Below are positions 13,765 through 14,114 of a stretch of 14,114 bases of DNA, piece by piece. Source of the stretch: JAGQTE01 sp964648005 (GTDB lineage Bacteria; Actinomycetota; Acidimicrobiia; Acidimicrobiales; Acidimicrobilacustridaceae). The DNA is taken from assembly GCA_964648005.1 (NCBI GenBank), contig CAZYKR010000096.1, positions 1 to 14,114 on the forward strand. The letters are read 5' to 3'. Position numbers and translations under genes: made by a program. Each line of letters starts with the position of its first letter. The stretch's first letter is position 1. The notes below the pieces were generated by a model. It was not told the DNA's origin, did not search any database, and worked only from the letters and a program-made list of their open reading frames with translations.

Positions 13765-14114
13765 GTGGCGGGTGGCGTCCGCGCCCGGACCACCCACCTG
13801 ATCGGTCGGCTCGACGCCGTCCAGCGCCGCATCATCGCCATCGCCGGCCTGGGCCTGGCGTTCCGGGCCGGCTACATCGTGCTGGCCAAGCGGGCGGTCG
13901 ACACCTGTGGCCAGTTCCTGTGCGGCGACGCCTTCTGGTATTCGGCGTCGGCGAAGTTCCTGGCGCACGGCCATCTGTACGAGCTGTCGCGTGACGGCGG
14001 TCCGTTCACCCCGGCGGCGGACCACCCACCGCTGACGACACTGCTGCTGGCCCCGGTCAGCTTCATCGAGGCCGATGCCACCCACGTGCCGCAGCGGCTC
14101 GTGATGGCGTTGCT
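13765..14114 (+). CDS. GT-C-like membrane glycosyltransferase (partial, runs off right edge)
   Basis: This gene starts at GTG 13765, 6 nt after the FAD oxidoreductase stop, and is open to the window end: 116 codons and two bases, no stop. A short basic N-terminus precedes TM1 (about 22-41). The outer loop contains CGDAFWYSASAKFL (53-66), where Asp55 sits in the position of the catalytic acid of GT-C enzymes. DHPPLTTLLLAPVSF (86-100) resembles the HPPL block of the ArnT/PMT-like protein encoded at 10350-11987. It is probably a third polyprenyl-phosphate-sugar-dependent transferase of the locus. No strong Shine-Dalgarno is visible apart from GAGG about 13 nt upstream, so translational coupling to the preceding gene is likely. 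Only the first fifth to quarter of the protein can be seen, so the subfamily is uncertain. Confidence 0.75.
   Translation, partial: MAGGVRARTTHLIGRLDAVQRRIIAIAGLGLAFRAGYIVLAKRAVDTCGQFLCGDAFWYSASAKFLAHGHLYELSRDGGPFTPAADHPPLTTLLLAPVSFIEADATHVPQRLVMAL

Overview
This is a high-GC window with frequent GTG starts, several start codons placed 6 to 10 nt after a TAnnnT -10 box (leaderless style), and no AT-rich islands, IS elements, tRNA, rRNA or CRISPR. It looks like the core chromosome of a high-GC actinobacterium. An Acidimicrobiia-type lineage is my best guess, from the overall protein style; no marker in the window proves it.

Layout. (1) Positions 1-5433, minus strand: queA, tgt, yajC, secD, secF, in that transcription order. 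The first two make the queuosine modification of tRNA (Tgt base exchange, then QueA building the cyclopentenediol ring); the last three form the accessory SecDF-YajC complex of the Sec translocon. secF runs off the left edge. Three of the four junctions are 4-nt GTGA stop/start overlaps. The fourth, tgt/yajC, has a 94-nt gap with a possible promoter and a 14-bp palindrome. (2) 5526-6284, plus: a membrane-anchored SGNH/GDSL hydrolase, divergent from queA. (3) 6316-8602, minus: a DUF2786 protein followed by a class I acyl-CoA synthetase that has its own leaderless-type promoter. (4) 8725-9219, plus: a small secreted, probably lipid-anchored protein of unknown function. It converges on the next gene through a hairpin that holds both stop codons. 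(5) 9235-14114: a cell-envelope glycan or glycolipid locus. Two GT-C-type membrane glycosyltransferases (an ArnT/PMT-like and a PIG-V-like one) are read leftward. A UDP-galactopyranose-mutase/protoporphyrinogen-oxidase-like FAD enzyme and a third, truncated GT-C-like membrane protein are read rightward. The two pairs share a 157-bp divergent promoter region.

How the parts relate. The queA-tgt-yajC-secD-secF order is the same as the classic proteobacterial one. The right-hand genes probably act together on a polyprenyl-linked sugar pathway at the outer face of the membrane, but the substrates cannot be read from the sequence. I see no clear defence, mobile or otherwise undescribed multi-gene system. 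The more unusual signals are regulatory: the repeated leaderless promoter geometry, the near-identical SD/overlap module at two operon junctions, the palindrome over the putative yajC promoter, the stop-codon hairpin, and a large low-complexity insertion in SecD.
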